The notes below the pieces were generated by a model that worked only from the letters and a program-made list of their open reading frames with translations, was not told the origin of the DNA and did no database searches. A stretch of DNA of 36,105 nucleotides from Clostridia bacterium. Its GTDB lineage: Bacteria; Bacillota; Clostridia; Christensenellales; Maliibacteriaceae. Location of the stretch: assembly GCA_017431145.1 (NCBI GenBank), contig JAFRLQ010000147.1:1-36105 (forward strand), written 5' to 3'. Position numbers and translations under genes: made by a program. This document shows positions 1-6,922 of the stretch, piece by piece (position 1 is the first letter of the stretch; each line of letters starts with the position of its first letter).

Positions 1-1
1 G

Positions 2-433
2 GAGGAAACTGCCGAAGAACCGCAGGATCCGTCTGAAGAAGAGGAAGAAGAGAACACTGCGGATGAAGAGACGGATGATTCTGCGGAAGAGATAGAGGAA
101 GAAGAATCGGAAGACGACGCTGAAAACGTGGAGTCCGGTAACGAAGCGGATGAAGCCGGTGAAGAGGATACGGAGCCTGAACCGGAAGAGCCCGAAGCGG
201 AAGAAACTGACGCAGTGACGGAAGCGGACGGTTCAGAAGAAGACCCGGTTTCCGAAGAAGAACCGCAGGAACCTGCCGAGGAAGAGGAAGCCGCGGAAGA
301 GGCTGTATCGGAGGAGACGGGATCCGGGCAGGAAGAAAGCGGCGGAACCGACGCGCAGGAAAAAGTGCCAGCGGCGGATGCCGGATTCGGAGCGGCCGCG
401 GAGATCCTCCGGGAGACGCTCGCGGAAGAATAA
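2..433 (+). CDS. C-terminal end of an acidic, Glu-rich protein (5' end outside window)
   Basis: The open frame runs in from the left edge and stops with TAA at 431-433, giving about 143 visible residues. Glutamate dominates, with Asp, Pro, Ala, Thr and Ser filling the rest. There are almost no hydrophobic residues until the last dozen, where a short amphipathic stretch (GFGAAAEILRETLAEE) ends the protein. No domain, Cys or His motif is visible, so the region is probably a disordered polyanionic tail of a larger protein. The GTG at 128 is internal and has no ribosome binding site, so the reading frame should be treated as continuous from the edge. The function cannot be assigned from this fragment. 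The tail is followed directly by a long perfect hairpin that includes the stop codon. Confidence 0.75.
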   Translation, partial: EETAEEPQDPSEEEEEENTADEETDDSAEEIEEEESEDDAENVESGNEADEAGEEDTEPEPEEPEAEETDAVTEADGSEEDPVSEEEPQEPAEEEEAAEEAVSEETGSGQEESGGTDAQEKVPAADAGFGAAAEILRETLAEE

Positions 434-487
434 AGACAGAATAAGAGCCATGTGGGGAAACCACATGGCTCTTATTCTGTCTTTATT
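429..487. terminator. Bidirectional intrinsic terminator with a 27-bp perfect stem
   Basis: Bases 429-455 pair perfectly with 461-487 around a 5-base loop (GGAAA). The left arm starts inside the last codons of the acidic protein and contains its TAA. The right arm ends six bases before the stop codon of the minus-strand nucleotidyltransferase. It lies between two convergent genes and can serve both strands. Confidence 0.85.
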
Positions 488-492
488 GCAGA

Positions 493-1368
493 TCAGCGAA
501 GGGGCATATCCTTCAGCATCTCCACGACAGTCGCGCGGTCCTCGCGGTATGTCACACCGAACCAGTTGGAATCGGTCATGACGACTTTCATGGAGATCTC
601 GCCTTTATGGATCAGCGTATTGATCATGGTGGGCAGAACATATTCTGCTTTCATCGGATTGGGATGATCCTGGCGCAGGAAGTTTTCGAACTCCTCCTGG
701 AAGCGTTCCAGAACAGAAGGCGTGAAGCCGAAGATGTTCATGGATGCGGGTGCGTCGGGAGCAAGGACCTCTTCTCCCTCTTCCGTAAAACTGCGGATGA
801 TCCCGTCGTCGCAGCGCTTGATGGAGGGTTTTTCCGTGACTTTCGTCAGGTTTCCGTCGACGATCTCGCAGATGCCGCGCGTCACCTCGCCGAATCCGGA
901 AAGCGTGGCGCCGATGGGGTAGGCGAGCATGCAGGCTCTGTTCTCCTCTTTGCCGATCTCGTCGATCGTATCCGTGATATCCGCATATGCTTTCTCACCG
1001 TAAAGGTCGTCCGCATTGATTACGAGGAAAGGCTCCGTCAGATACTCCTTTGCGGAAAGGACAGCGTGCACCGTCCCGTAGGGTTTCGTACGGCCCTCCG
1101 GCACCTCGAACCAGCCCGGGAGAGAAGTATAATCCTGAACAGCGAAGCAAAGCTCCATATCCGGTACACGTTTGCGCATCTCGTCCGGGAACGTTTCAAG
1201 CATGGACGGTGCAATGATGAAGACGACTTTGTTGAAGCCGCTCTTTTTTGCGTCGTGGATGGAATACTCCATCAGGAATTCGCCGTTGGGGCCCATCCCG
1301 TCAATCTGTTTACCGCCGCCGTATCTGGAAGCCATGCCGGCTGCCATGATCAGAAGGGTTTTTTTCAT
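493..1368 (-). CDS. Sugar-phosphate nucleotidyltransferase family protein
   Basis: This 291-residue protein is an NTP-transferase (PF00483-type) enzyme. Such enzymes join a nucleoside triphosphate and a sugar-1-phosphate into an NDP-sugar. The N-terminus LLIMAAGMASRYGGGKQ is the nucleotide-binding signature (residues 5-21), followed by GPNGEFLMEYSI (27-38), and VINADDLYG near residue 117-125 supplies the metal-binding Asp. The start is ATG at 1366-1368, with GGAGG nine bases upstream (1378-1382); the frame stays open further upstream but without a site. The exact sugar and nucleotide cannot be read from sequence, and it is not clearly GalU or RfbA. It lies downstream of manA on the same strand, separated by a hairpin and its own promoter. 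Confidence 0.85.
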   Translation of the reverse strand: MKKTLLIMAAGMASRYGGGKQIDGMGPNGEFLMEYSIHDAKKSGFNKVVFIIAPSMLETFPDEMRKRVPDMELCFAVQDYTSLPGWFEVPEGRTKPYGTVHAVLSAKEYLTEPFLVINADDLYGEKAYADITDTIDEIGKEENRACMLAYPIGATLSGFGEVTRGICEIVDGNLTKVTEKPSIKRCDDGIIRSFTEEGEEVLAPDAPASMNIFGFTPSVLERFQEEFENFLRQDHPNPMKAEYVLPTMINTLIHKGEISMKVVMTDSNWFGVTYREDRATVVEMLKDMPLR

Positions 1369-1408
1369 CTCGTAGAACCTCCGTTTCAGATCCGTTTTAT
1401 CATATAAA

Positions 1409-1437
1409 AGTGTATCACACAGCCCTGTCTCTTTCAA
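1409..1437 (-). promoter_or_regulatory. Probable sigma-A promoter for the nucleotidyltransferase
   Basis: On the minus strand TTGAAA (1432-1437) is followed after 17 bases by TACACT (1409-1414). The start codon is about 40 bases downstream. The -35 is good and the -10 is weak. Confidence 0.45.
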
Positions 1438-1461
1438 GGAACGGGAACGCGGAAAACAAAG

Positions 1462-1486
1462 GGAGCCGCCCTTTTCGGGCGGCTCC
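1462..1486 (-). terminator. Intrinsic terminator after manA
   Basis: GGAGCCGCCC (1462-1471) pairs perfectly with GGGCGGCTCC (1477-1486) around TTTTC. On the minus strand it is followed by TTTGTTTT. It lies 15 bases beyond the manA stop. Confidence 0.85.
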
Positions 1487-1501
1487 GGGCAAGCTGTATG
1501 A

Positions 1502-2593
1502 TCACACACAATCGGGCGGCAGGCAGCGGACAATCTCAAGGGAAGAACCTTCCTTCGGGATGAATTTCAGTCCGGATACGCCTGCGGGAAGGAAGATCTC
1601 GTCGGCTTTTTTGATCTCCATTTCTCCTCCGTCATAAACGATGGTGCCTTCGCCCTTCGTGACGATGTTGATGGAGAACGTTCCGGTATCCATGGGGGAG
1701 AATTCCCCGGTCAGTTCATAACGGACGCCGCCGAAGAACGGTGTCTGGTCGCTGCCGATCAGATAGATCTCCTTGCCGTTTTCCGTTTCGTTCAGGATCT
1801 TGGGCTCCACTTTCCAGCGGCGCAGGTTCTCCTCGTAGGAGCAGCCGTCGTAGTTGTATGTGCCCAGTTCGCGTTCTTTCCACTCTTCCGGTCCGCCGGG
1901 ATAATTCGGGTTCTTCGTGACACCGACGGTGAAATCCGTGGGTTCCTGGATCTCGATCATGAAGCAGCCGGTGCCGACCGCATGCACGAGACCGCTCTGT
2001 ACGAAATACATCTCGCCGGGCTGCGGATAGACCTTGTGGCACCAGTTTTCCATGGCGGGGACGTCCTCTTTGTCATAGAGATCGTTGTAGATTTCGCGAG
2101 AGACGCCTTCCTTGAAGCCGAGCAGAAGATAGGGCTTTACGGGAGAATCCTCACGCAGGGAGATGATGTACCAGCACTCGGTCTTGCCGAAGTCCGAATG
2201 ATTGAAGTAGGGACTGTTCTTTGCACGCTCACGGGTGGGATGCGCCTGCAGGCGCAGCTGTTTTTCCGCGTCGAGGAGCTTGACGAGCAGGCAGGAGTTG
2301 TTGCCGTATTTGGCCGCGTGCTCTTTGCCCAGAACGTTCGCGGGATCCATGTCGATGAGTTCCTGTACATAGATCTGGGATCCGTCCGGCATATTGACTT
2401 TTGCCATTCCTTCATTCTTGTCTTCCAGCTGCGCTGCGTTGATGACACGCGCGCACGATCCGATCCAGGCTTCCGGGCGTCCGTCGTCCGCCCCGGGATA
2501 GATCCCGCGGAAACGGTCGATCTCGCGGCCGCCGGGATAACGGATGAGTTTATTCCATACAAGTTTCAACGGTTGCTGATAATAAGCAGTCAT
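1502..2593 (-). CDS. manA: Mannose-6-phosphate isomerase, type I
   Basis: Interconverts fructose-6-phosphate and mannose-6-phosphate in the cytoplasm, feeding mannose use or GDP-mannose synthesis. It has 363 residues. The zinc ligands of the cupin fold are visible: Gln116 and His118 in LRLQAHPT, Glu139 in GKTECWYII, and His204 in SGLVHAVGTG. The following IEIQEPTDFTVG stretch is also typical of the family. The start is ATG at 2591-2593 with GGAGG seven bases upstream (2601-2605); a longer frame to 2731 has no ribosome binding site and would cross the promoter. The gene has its own promoter (-10 at 2625-2630) and a strong terminator, so it is probably a single-gene unit. With the adjacent nucleotidyltransferase and the distant galE it suggests sugar-nucleotide metabolism. 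Confidence 0.93.
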   Translation of the reverse strand: MTAYYQQPLKLVWNKLIRYPGGREIDRFRGIYPGADDGRPEAWIGSCARVINAAQLEDKNEGMAKVNMPDGSQIYVQELIDMDPANVLGKEHAAKYGNNSCLLVKLLDAEKQLRLQAHPTRERAKNSPYFNHSDFGKTECWYIISLREDSPVKPYLLLGFKEGVSREIYNDLYDKEDVPAMENWCHKVYPQPGEMYFVQSGLVHAVGTGCFMIEIQEPTDFTVGVTKNPNYPGGPEEWKERELGTYNYDGCSYEENLRRWKVEPKILNETENGKEIYLIGSDQTPFFGGVRYELTGEFSPMDTGTFSINIVTKGEGTIVYDGGEMEIKKADEIFLPAGVSGLKFIPKEGSSLEIVRCLPPDCV

Positions 2594-2624
2594 ATGGTTG
2601 CCTCCGTACATATTTGTTGACTGA

Positions 2625-2633
2625 ATTATAGCA
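2625..2633 (-). promoter_or_regulatory. Extended -10 promoter for manA
   Basis: On the minus strand TGC (2631-2633) directly precedes TATAAT (2625-2630), a perfect extended -10. No convincing -35 is seen 17 bases upstream. The start codon is about 32 bases downstream. Confidence 0.7.
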
Positions 2634-2666
2634 CGATTCGCTGAATGCGTACACAAGCACAACCGT

Positions 2667-2879
2667 TCACTCGTCTTTGCTGTATTCCAGAATGTCCCCG
2701 GGCTGGCAGTCCAGCGCCTCGCAGATCGCAACCAGCGTGGAGAAACGGATCGCCGAGATCTTGCCGTTCTTCATCTTGGACAGGTTGACGTTGGACACGC
2801 CGACTTTCTCCGCAAGGTCGTTGAGCGACATCTTCCGGTCCGCCATGACCCTGTCCAGCCTTAAAATGATCTGTCCCAT
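2667..2879 (-). CDS. XRE-family helix-turn-helix regulator (YozG-like)
   Basis: This 70-residue protein is essentially one Cro/C1-type DNA-binding domain. Helix 1 is around 3-15, the turn and recognition helices are around 18-38 (LNDLAEKVGVSNVNLSKMKNG), and the C-terminal part ends CQPGDILEY, as in small YozG/YdaS-like regulators. It is the second gene of a two-gene unit behind a DUF2975 membrane protein. The ribosome binding site GGAGG (2889-2893) lies just after the upstream stop codon, and the intergenic gap is 15 bases, so translation is probably linked. This pairing is very common in Firmicutes. By analogy it probably binds its own operon promoter, but no ligand or target is known from sequence. 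Confidence 0.9.
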   Translation of the reverse strand: MGQIILRLDRVMADRKMSLNDLAEKVGVSNVNLSKMKNGKISAIRFSTLVAICEALDCQPGDILEYSKDE

Positions 2880-2894
2880 ATCACATGACCTCCG

Positions 2895-3509
2895 TTACAG
2901 TGTTTCATCGGACTGGATCTGCAGCGTTTTGCCGTAATCCATGATCGTGTAGACGGCCCAGGTAATGATCCCGCCAAGCGCACCGATCGCTGCGCCGGCA
3001 GTGAAGAACAGACCGGCGCTCGTGACGATCATGGCGATCAGGACGCGTCTGATGACTTTGTCCGTGAACGGCGTATTCTCCTTCATGATCAGGCCGAAGA
3101 CGCTGCTTACGAGTTTCAGGATCACCGCGATGACGGCAGTAGTGAACGCGGCGGTAAAAAGATACACCGAGACCAGCATGCTGTAGGGATGATCGTCGAT
3201 CGCTTTCTGGATCGCGGGAATATCGGATTCCAGCTTGCCGGGATCGTTCAGGCCGAGATCGTCCAGGTCGATGTCGACGAGTTTGAAACGGCCGAGGAAA
3301 CCGCCGCTTCCCAGCGTGACCGAGATCTCCCCTTCACCTCCTGCCTGTTCGATGACATGTTCAAAATTCTTTCCCATACACATGACCGTGATCCCGGCGG
3401 CAAGTGCCAGTACACAGCCGACGATGGCGATGATGCACAGGACCGTCGAAACCGTTTTTCCAACTTTGCAGCTCTTTCTGATCCGTTCGAGCTTTGCATT
3501 TTCATTCAT
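2895..3509 (-). CDS. DUF2975 family integral membrane protein
   Basis: The 204-residue protein has four predicted membrane spans at roughly 17-42, 110-135, 148-172 and 176-194. An extracytoplasmic loop of about 60 residues (45-105) contains acidic clusters such as DIDLDDLGLNDP. Size, topology and the linked YozG-like regulator fit DUF2975. The start is ATG at 3507-3509 with AAGGAG eight bases upstream (3518-3523). The biochemical role of DUF2975 is not known to me; the usual inference is that membrane protein and regulator form an envelope-linked sensing or self-control module. It is transcribed from a near-consensus promoter at 3568-3596, divergent from the PHP gene. Confidence 0.85.
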   Translation of the reverse strand: MNENAKLERIRKSCKVGKTVSTVLCIIAIVGCVLALAAGITVMCMGKNFEHVIEQAGGEGEISVTLGSGGFLGRFKLVDIDLDDLGLNDPGKLESDIPAIQKAIDDHPYSMLVSVYLFTAAFTTAVIAVILKLVSSVFGLIMKENTPFTDKVIRRVLIAMIVTSAGLFFTAGAAIGALGGIITWAVYTIMDYGKTLQIQSDETL

Positions 3510-3567
3510 TGCTTTTTCTCCTTATCTTCAGGTGTTATGGTTGGGCCCGTATTTTCCTGATGATCGG

Positions 3568-3596
3568 ATTCTAGCATTACGTTTAATCTTTGTCAA
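3568..3596 (-). promoter_or_regulatory. Strong sigma-A promoter for the DUF2975-regulator operon
   Basis: On the minus strand TTGACA (3591-3596), 17 bases, TAGAAT (3568-3573), with TGC before the -10. This is the closest match to consensus in the window, as expected for a promoter held down by a repressor. Confidence 0.85.
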
Positions 3597-3642
3597 CAAC
3601 TATTTAACGATAAACATTAAAAATTTTGCATAAAACGTTATG
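3575..3642. promoter_or_regulatory. Candidate operator cluster, three related AT-rich sites
   Basis: TTAAACGTAATG (minus strand, 3575-3586, inside the promoter spacer) and TAAAACGTTATG (plus strand, 3631-3642) match at 10 of 12 positions. A weaker copy, ATAAACATTAAA, lies at 3610-3621 within an imperfect palindrome (3604-3620). The arrangement suits binding by the XRE regulator encoded in this operon. This is inference from spacing and similarity only. Confidence 0.35.
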
Positions 3643-3701
3643 AAAGGCGAGGCGCATACAAAAAACACCTCTGAACGGACACCCACAGCGTCAGGGGAAT
3701 A

Positions 3702-3710
3702 TGATATAAT
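3702..3710 (+). promoter_or_regulatory. Extended -10 promoter for the PHP-kinase-racemase operon
   Basis: TGATATAAT: TG at 3702-3703 and TATAAT at 3705-3710. No good -35 is visible. The start codon of the PHP gene is 40 bases downstream. Confidence 0.65.
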
Positions 3711-3749
3711 CGGTACAGAGAATACTTATGACGGAGGTCCACGATCATC

Positions 3750-4691
3750 ATGCGGTTTCCGATCGATATGCATTGCCACAGCGTCCGTTCCGACGGAGGG
3801 GACACCTATGAAGAACTGTGCGAAGTTGCCGTGCGCAACGGCGTGCGCATGTTTGCCGTGGCGGATCATGACATCGTGCCCGATCTGAACCCGGACGGCA
3901 CGGATCTTCTTTCTTTCGGGAAAAGGTTCGGCGTCCGCATCCTTCCCGCGATCGAGCTTTCCTGCGATACGTTGGTGCCGGACGTGCATATCGTGGGGAT
4001 CGGATGCGATTTTGAGGACAGTGCCTTCCACAGCTTCGAGGAGGACATGATCCGCTCGAAAGTCGACAGCTACAAAAAGATCGTCAGTCTTCTGATCGAG
4101 GACGGACTGCATATCTCGTGGGAGGATGTTCTGCATCAGAACGGCGGAACGATCGAGGAAGAGCACGTGCAGGGCAAGCATCTGTTCAATGCCATCGCCG
4201 CATGCGGCGGAGCGGAAGACTGGAGCGAAGCGAAGAAAATGATCCAGACGACACCGCGTTATGCGGCGGTCAAAAGGGAAAAGATCAAACCGGTGGATGC
4301 GGTCGACATGATCCGCAGGACCGGCGGGTTCTCGATCCTCGCGCATCCGCATCTAATCATGCGCTATCCCAGGGATATCAAACGCTCAGCGTATATAGAG
4401 AATCTGGTCGAGGCGGGGCTGCAGGGAATCGAGGCGGCTTATCCGTACGACAAGACCAGTTACAGAGGAAGTCATACGCCACAGGAGGTCGAGGAGATGA
4501 TCCGCGGCAGATTTGAAGGACGGATCTTCATCTCGGGCGGATCGGACTATCATGACGACGCGAAATTCGGGTCAAAGAATCCGAGGATCATGGGTGAAAA
4601 AGGGATCATGCCGGAAACGGTCCGCGCATGTCCGGAACTCTACCGGATCGTAAAGGAATGGGTCCCGGACTTTGATTCCATTTTTGAATAA
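3750..4691 (+). CDS. PHP-domain phosphoesterase
   Basis: A 313-residue PHP-domain metal hydrolase. The metal ligands of the fold are in place: His8 and His10 in DMHCHS, Asp15 in RSDGG, the ADHD motif at 38-41, Glu69, His80, a later AHPH motif and SGGSDYHDD near the C-terminus. This layout matches the TrpH/YciV group of phosphoesterases and 5'-3' exoribonucleases acting on 3',5'-bisphosphates, but the protein is diverged and the substrate is uncertain. The start is ATG at 3750, with GGAGG 12 bases upstream (3733-3737). It is the first gene of an operon with a DUF1537 kinase 19 bases downstream, so a role on a small phosphorylated acid is also possible. A second PHP protein lies at 12293-13171. 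Confidence 0.85.
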   Translation: MRFPIDMHCHSVRSDGGDTYEELCEVAVRNGVRMFAVADHDIVPDLNPDGTDLLSFGKRFGVRILPAIELSCDTLVPDVHIVGIGCDFEDSAFHSFEEDMIRSKVDSYKKIVSLLIEDGLHISWEDVLHQNGGTIEEEHVQGKHLFNAIAACGGAEDWSEAKKMIQTTPRYAAVKREKIKPVDAVDMIRRTGGFSILAHPHLIMRYPRDIKRSAYIENLVEAGLQGIEAAYPYDKTSYRGSHTPQEVEEMIRGRFEGRIFISGGSDYHDDAKFGSKNPRIMGEKGIMPETVRACPELYRIVKEWVPDFDSIFE

Positions 4692-4710
4692 GGGGGAGAG
4701 CAGACAACAA

Positions 4711-6138
4711 ATGACGATTCAGAGACAGAACAGGGAAGCGCTGTATGCGTCGCTCCCGGAGGTAAGACGGATCGGATCTTTCTACAGCGGCTATCCGCTG
4801 AAGGAGAAGATGGTCGTGCTGGATGACGACCCGACAGGCGTCCAGACCGTGCACGACCTCTATGTGTATACGGACTGGTCCTATGAAAGCATGCGCGCTG
4901 GGCTTTTGGAGGACGGCCATATCTTTTTCGTGCTGACGAATTCCAGAGGGCTTTCCGCAGAGGATTCCAGAAAACAGCATACCGAGATCATGGAGAATCT
5001 GGTGCGCGCTTCGGCGGACACGGGCGTTCCGTTCACGGTCCTGAGCCGTGGGGACTCCACGCTCAGGGGTCATTATCCGATGGAGACACAGGTGCTGAAG
5101 GACGGATATGAGGCTTCGGGCCTGGGGATCATCGACGGCGAGGTCATCGCGCCGTTCTTTCCCGAGGGCGGAAGATATACGATCGGCGACGTGCACTACG
5201 TCCAGGAGGGAGATACGCTCGTGCCTGCGGGCATGACGGAATTCGCAAAGGATACGACGTTCGGGTATTCCTCCAGCGACCTGAAGGACTGGGTACGCGA
5301 AAAGAACCCGCAGATGGATCCGGACGCTGAAATCCACTCCGTATCCATCGACATGCTCCGTAAAGAAGGACCGGAGGCGGTCTGCGCGCTTCTGATGAAT
5401 GTGAAGGGGTTCGAGAAGGTCATCGTGAACAGTGCGTGCTATGAGGACATGGAGGTCTTCGTCACGGGGCTCTACATGGCGATGGCGAAGGGAAAGCATT
5501 TCATGTTCCGGGTCGCGGCGGGACTTGTCCGCGTCATGGCGAACATCGAGCAGAAGCCGCTTCTGAAAGGGGCGCAGCTTCGCACGGAGTCCGAACTCGG
5601 GGGCCTTGTCATCGTAGGTTCCCACGTCAAAAAAACGACCCTGCAGTTGGAGCGCCTTCTGACGCTCGATACGGTGCGGCCGCTGGAGTTTGACGTCAAC
5701 AGGATCGGAGAGGAAGGCTTTGAAACGTATATGGCGAGGACGATCGCCGAAGTAAAGGAGATCCTTCTTTCCGGAAAGACGGCAGTCGTTTTCACTTCAC
5801 GGAAGGTTGTCCGCAAGACGCAGGAAAACAGCGAGGCGAACCTGAGATTCTCCCTCAGCGTTTCCGAGGCGCTGGTGCGGATCGTCCGGGAGCTGGACGT
5901 CATGCCGGGCTTTATCGTCGCCAAGGGCGGTATCACGTCAAGCGACGTCGGTGTGAAGGGGCTGAGCGCAAAGCGTGCGCTGGTCCTGGGACAGATCCTG
6001 CCCGGGATCCCTGTATGGAAACTGGGAGAGGAAAGCAAATACCCGGGGATCTGCTACGTGATCTTCCCCGGAAACGTCGGAAACGAGGACGCGCTGCGCT
6101 TTGTCGTGGACGCGGCGCAGAACAGAAGAGAAGACTGA
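4711..6138 (+). CDS. Four-carbon acid sugar kinase family protein (DUF1537)
   Basis: A 475-residue ATP-dependent kinase of the family that phosphorylates C4 sugar acids such as threonate and erythronate. The N-terminal substrate domain shows LDDDPTGVQTVHDLYV (37-52), LTNSRGLS (75-82) and LSRGDSTLRGH (111-121). The C-terminal nucleotide domain shows VAKGGITSSDVG (403-414) and the glycine-rich VIFPGNVGN (450-458). Length and motif order are complete. ATG at 4711 is preferred, with a GGGGGAG site at 4692-4698; a TTG at 4672 would overlap the PHP gene. In known pathways the partner is a dehydrogenase (PdxA2) or an aldolase pair. Here the neighbours are a PHP hydrolase and a racemase-fold protein, so the substrate and the fate of the product are open. 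Confidence 0.9.
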   Translation: MTIQRQNREALYASLPEVRRIGSFYSGYPLKEKMVVLDDDPTGVQTVHDLYVYTDWSYESMRAGLLEDGHIFFVLTNSRGLSAEDSRKQHTEIMENLVRASADTGVPFTVLSRGDSTLRGHYPMETQVLKDGYEASGLGIIDGEVIAPFFPEGGRYTIGDVHYVQEGDTLVPAGMTEFAKDTTFGYSSSDLKDWVREKNPQMDPDAEIHSVSIDMLRKEGPEAVCALLMNVKGFEKVIVNSACYEDMEVFVTGLYMAMAKGKHFMFRVAAGLVRVMANIEQKPLLKGAQLRTESELGGLVIVGSHVKKTTLQLERLLTLDTVRPLEFDVNRIGEEGFETYMARTIAEVKEILLSGKTAVVFTSRKVVRKTQENSEANLRFSLSVSEALVRIVRELDVMPGFIVAKGGITSSDVGVKGLSAKRALVLGQILPGIPVWKLGEESKYPGICYVIFPGNVGNEDALRFVVDAAQNRRED

Positions 6139-6181
6139 ACGACCGATCAAAAAGCATGAGAGAAAACAGGAGGAACAGAAC

Positions 6182-6853
6182 ATGCCAAACAAACAGATTT
6201 GTGTCATCGGGACCAGTATGTCCAACTACGCGGATATCAAGGGGCTGTTCAAACAGCTGGATCCCACGATCCGCGTGAACTATATCGCGGACGATTCTCT
6301 GATCGAGGATCTTCTTGCCAATCAGGGACCGACGCCGAGCGTCATCAAGAGAATGTGCAACTACGCGCAGATGGCACAGGAGATGGGCGCGTGCCTTATC
6401 ATAAACCAGTGCTCCACGGTCTCAGAGGTCTCCGAACTCTACGGAAAACTGCTGGACATCCCCGTTCTGAAGATCGATCAGGCAATGGCGGAGAAAGCGG
6501 TCGAGATCGGAAGCAACATCGCACTGGTCACGACGAACACGACGACTGTCGGACCGTCCCACAGACTGCTTCTGAGCGCTGCGAAGGCAGCAGGCAAAGA
6601 GGTCACCGTGACGGATTTCATTCTCGCGCATGCCATGGACGCGCTTTTCCGCGGAGACGTCAAGGCGCATAACGACGCCCTTCGTGCGCAGATCGAGGAA
6701 CTGGACGGAAAGTATGACGTCATTGTTCTGGCACAGGGCAGCATGATCGCGATCATGCCGGAAGTGAAGCATGTGAAGACGCCGGTCCTCACCAGCATCC
6801 CGCTTGGTGTGGAACGCGCGGTCAAGATGGTCAATGAGATCTGCAAAGAGTAA
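6182..6853 (+). CDS. Asp/Glu racemase-fold protein with a single catalytic Cys
   Basis: A 223-residue cytoplasmic protein of the aspartate/glutamate/hydantoin racemase superfamily. The first catalytic cysteine is present at Cys77 in IINQCSTVSEV, matching the CNTAS region of racemases. Where the second cysteine (GCTH) is expected, it reads LAQGSM (183-188), so that residue is missing. A one-cysteine active site fits decarboxylase- or isomerase-type members better than a two-base racemase, but this is inference. The start is ATG at 6182 with AGGAGG eight bases upstream (6168-6173); the longer frame from 6101 overlaps the kinase. It is the last gene of the PHP-DUF1537 operon and is followed by a strong terminator. 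Confidence 0.85.
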   Translation: MPNKQICVIGTSMSNYADIKGLFKQLDPTIRVNYIADDSLIEDLLANQGPTPSVIKRMCNYAQMAQEMGACLIINQCSTVSEVSELYGKLLDIPVLKIDQAMAEKAVEIGSNIALVTTNTTTVGPSHRLLLSAAKAAGKEVTVTDFILAHAMDALFRGDVKAHNDALRAQIEELDGKYDVIVLAQGSMIAIMPEVKHVKTPVLTSIPLGVERAVKMVNEICKE

Positions 6854-6869
6854 GAAAGAAAAGAGCAGG

Positions 6870-6904
6870 AAAGCCCTGCGGCCTATAATCGGCCGCAGGG
6901 CTTT
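6870..6904. terminator. Bidirectional intrinsic terminator
   Basis: AAAGCCCTGCGGCC (6870-6883) pairs perfectly with GGCCGCAGGGCTTT (6891-6904) around TATAATC. It separates the convergent racemase-fold gene and the M20 peptidase gene. Confidence 0.9.
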
Positions 6905-6922
6905 TGCGTCAGAAAAAGAGGA

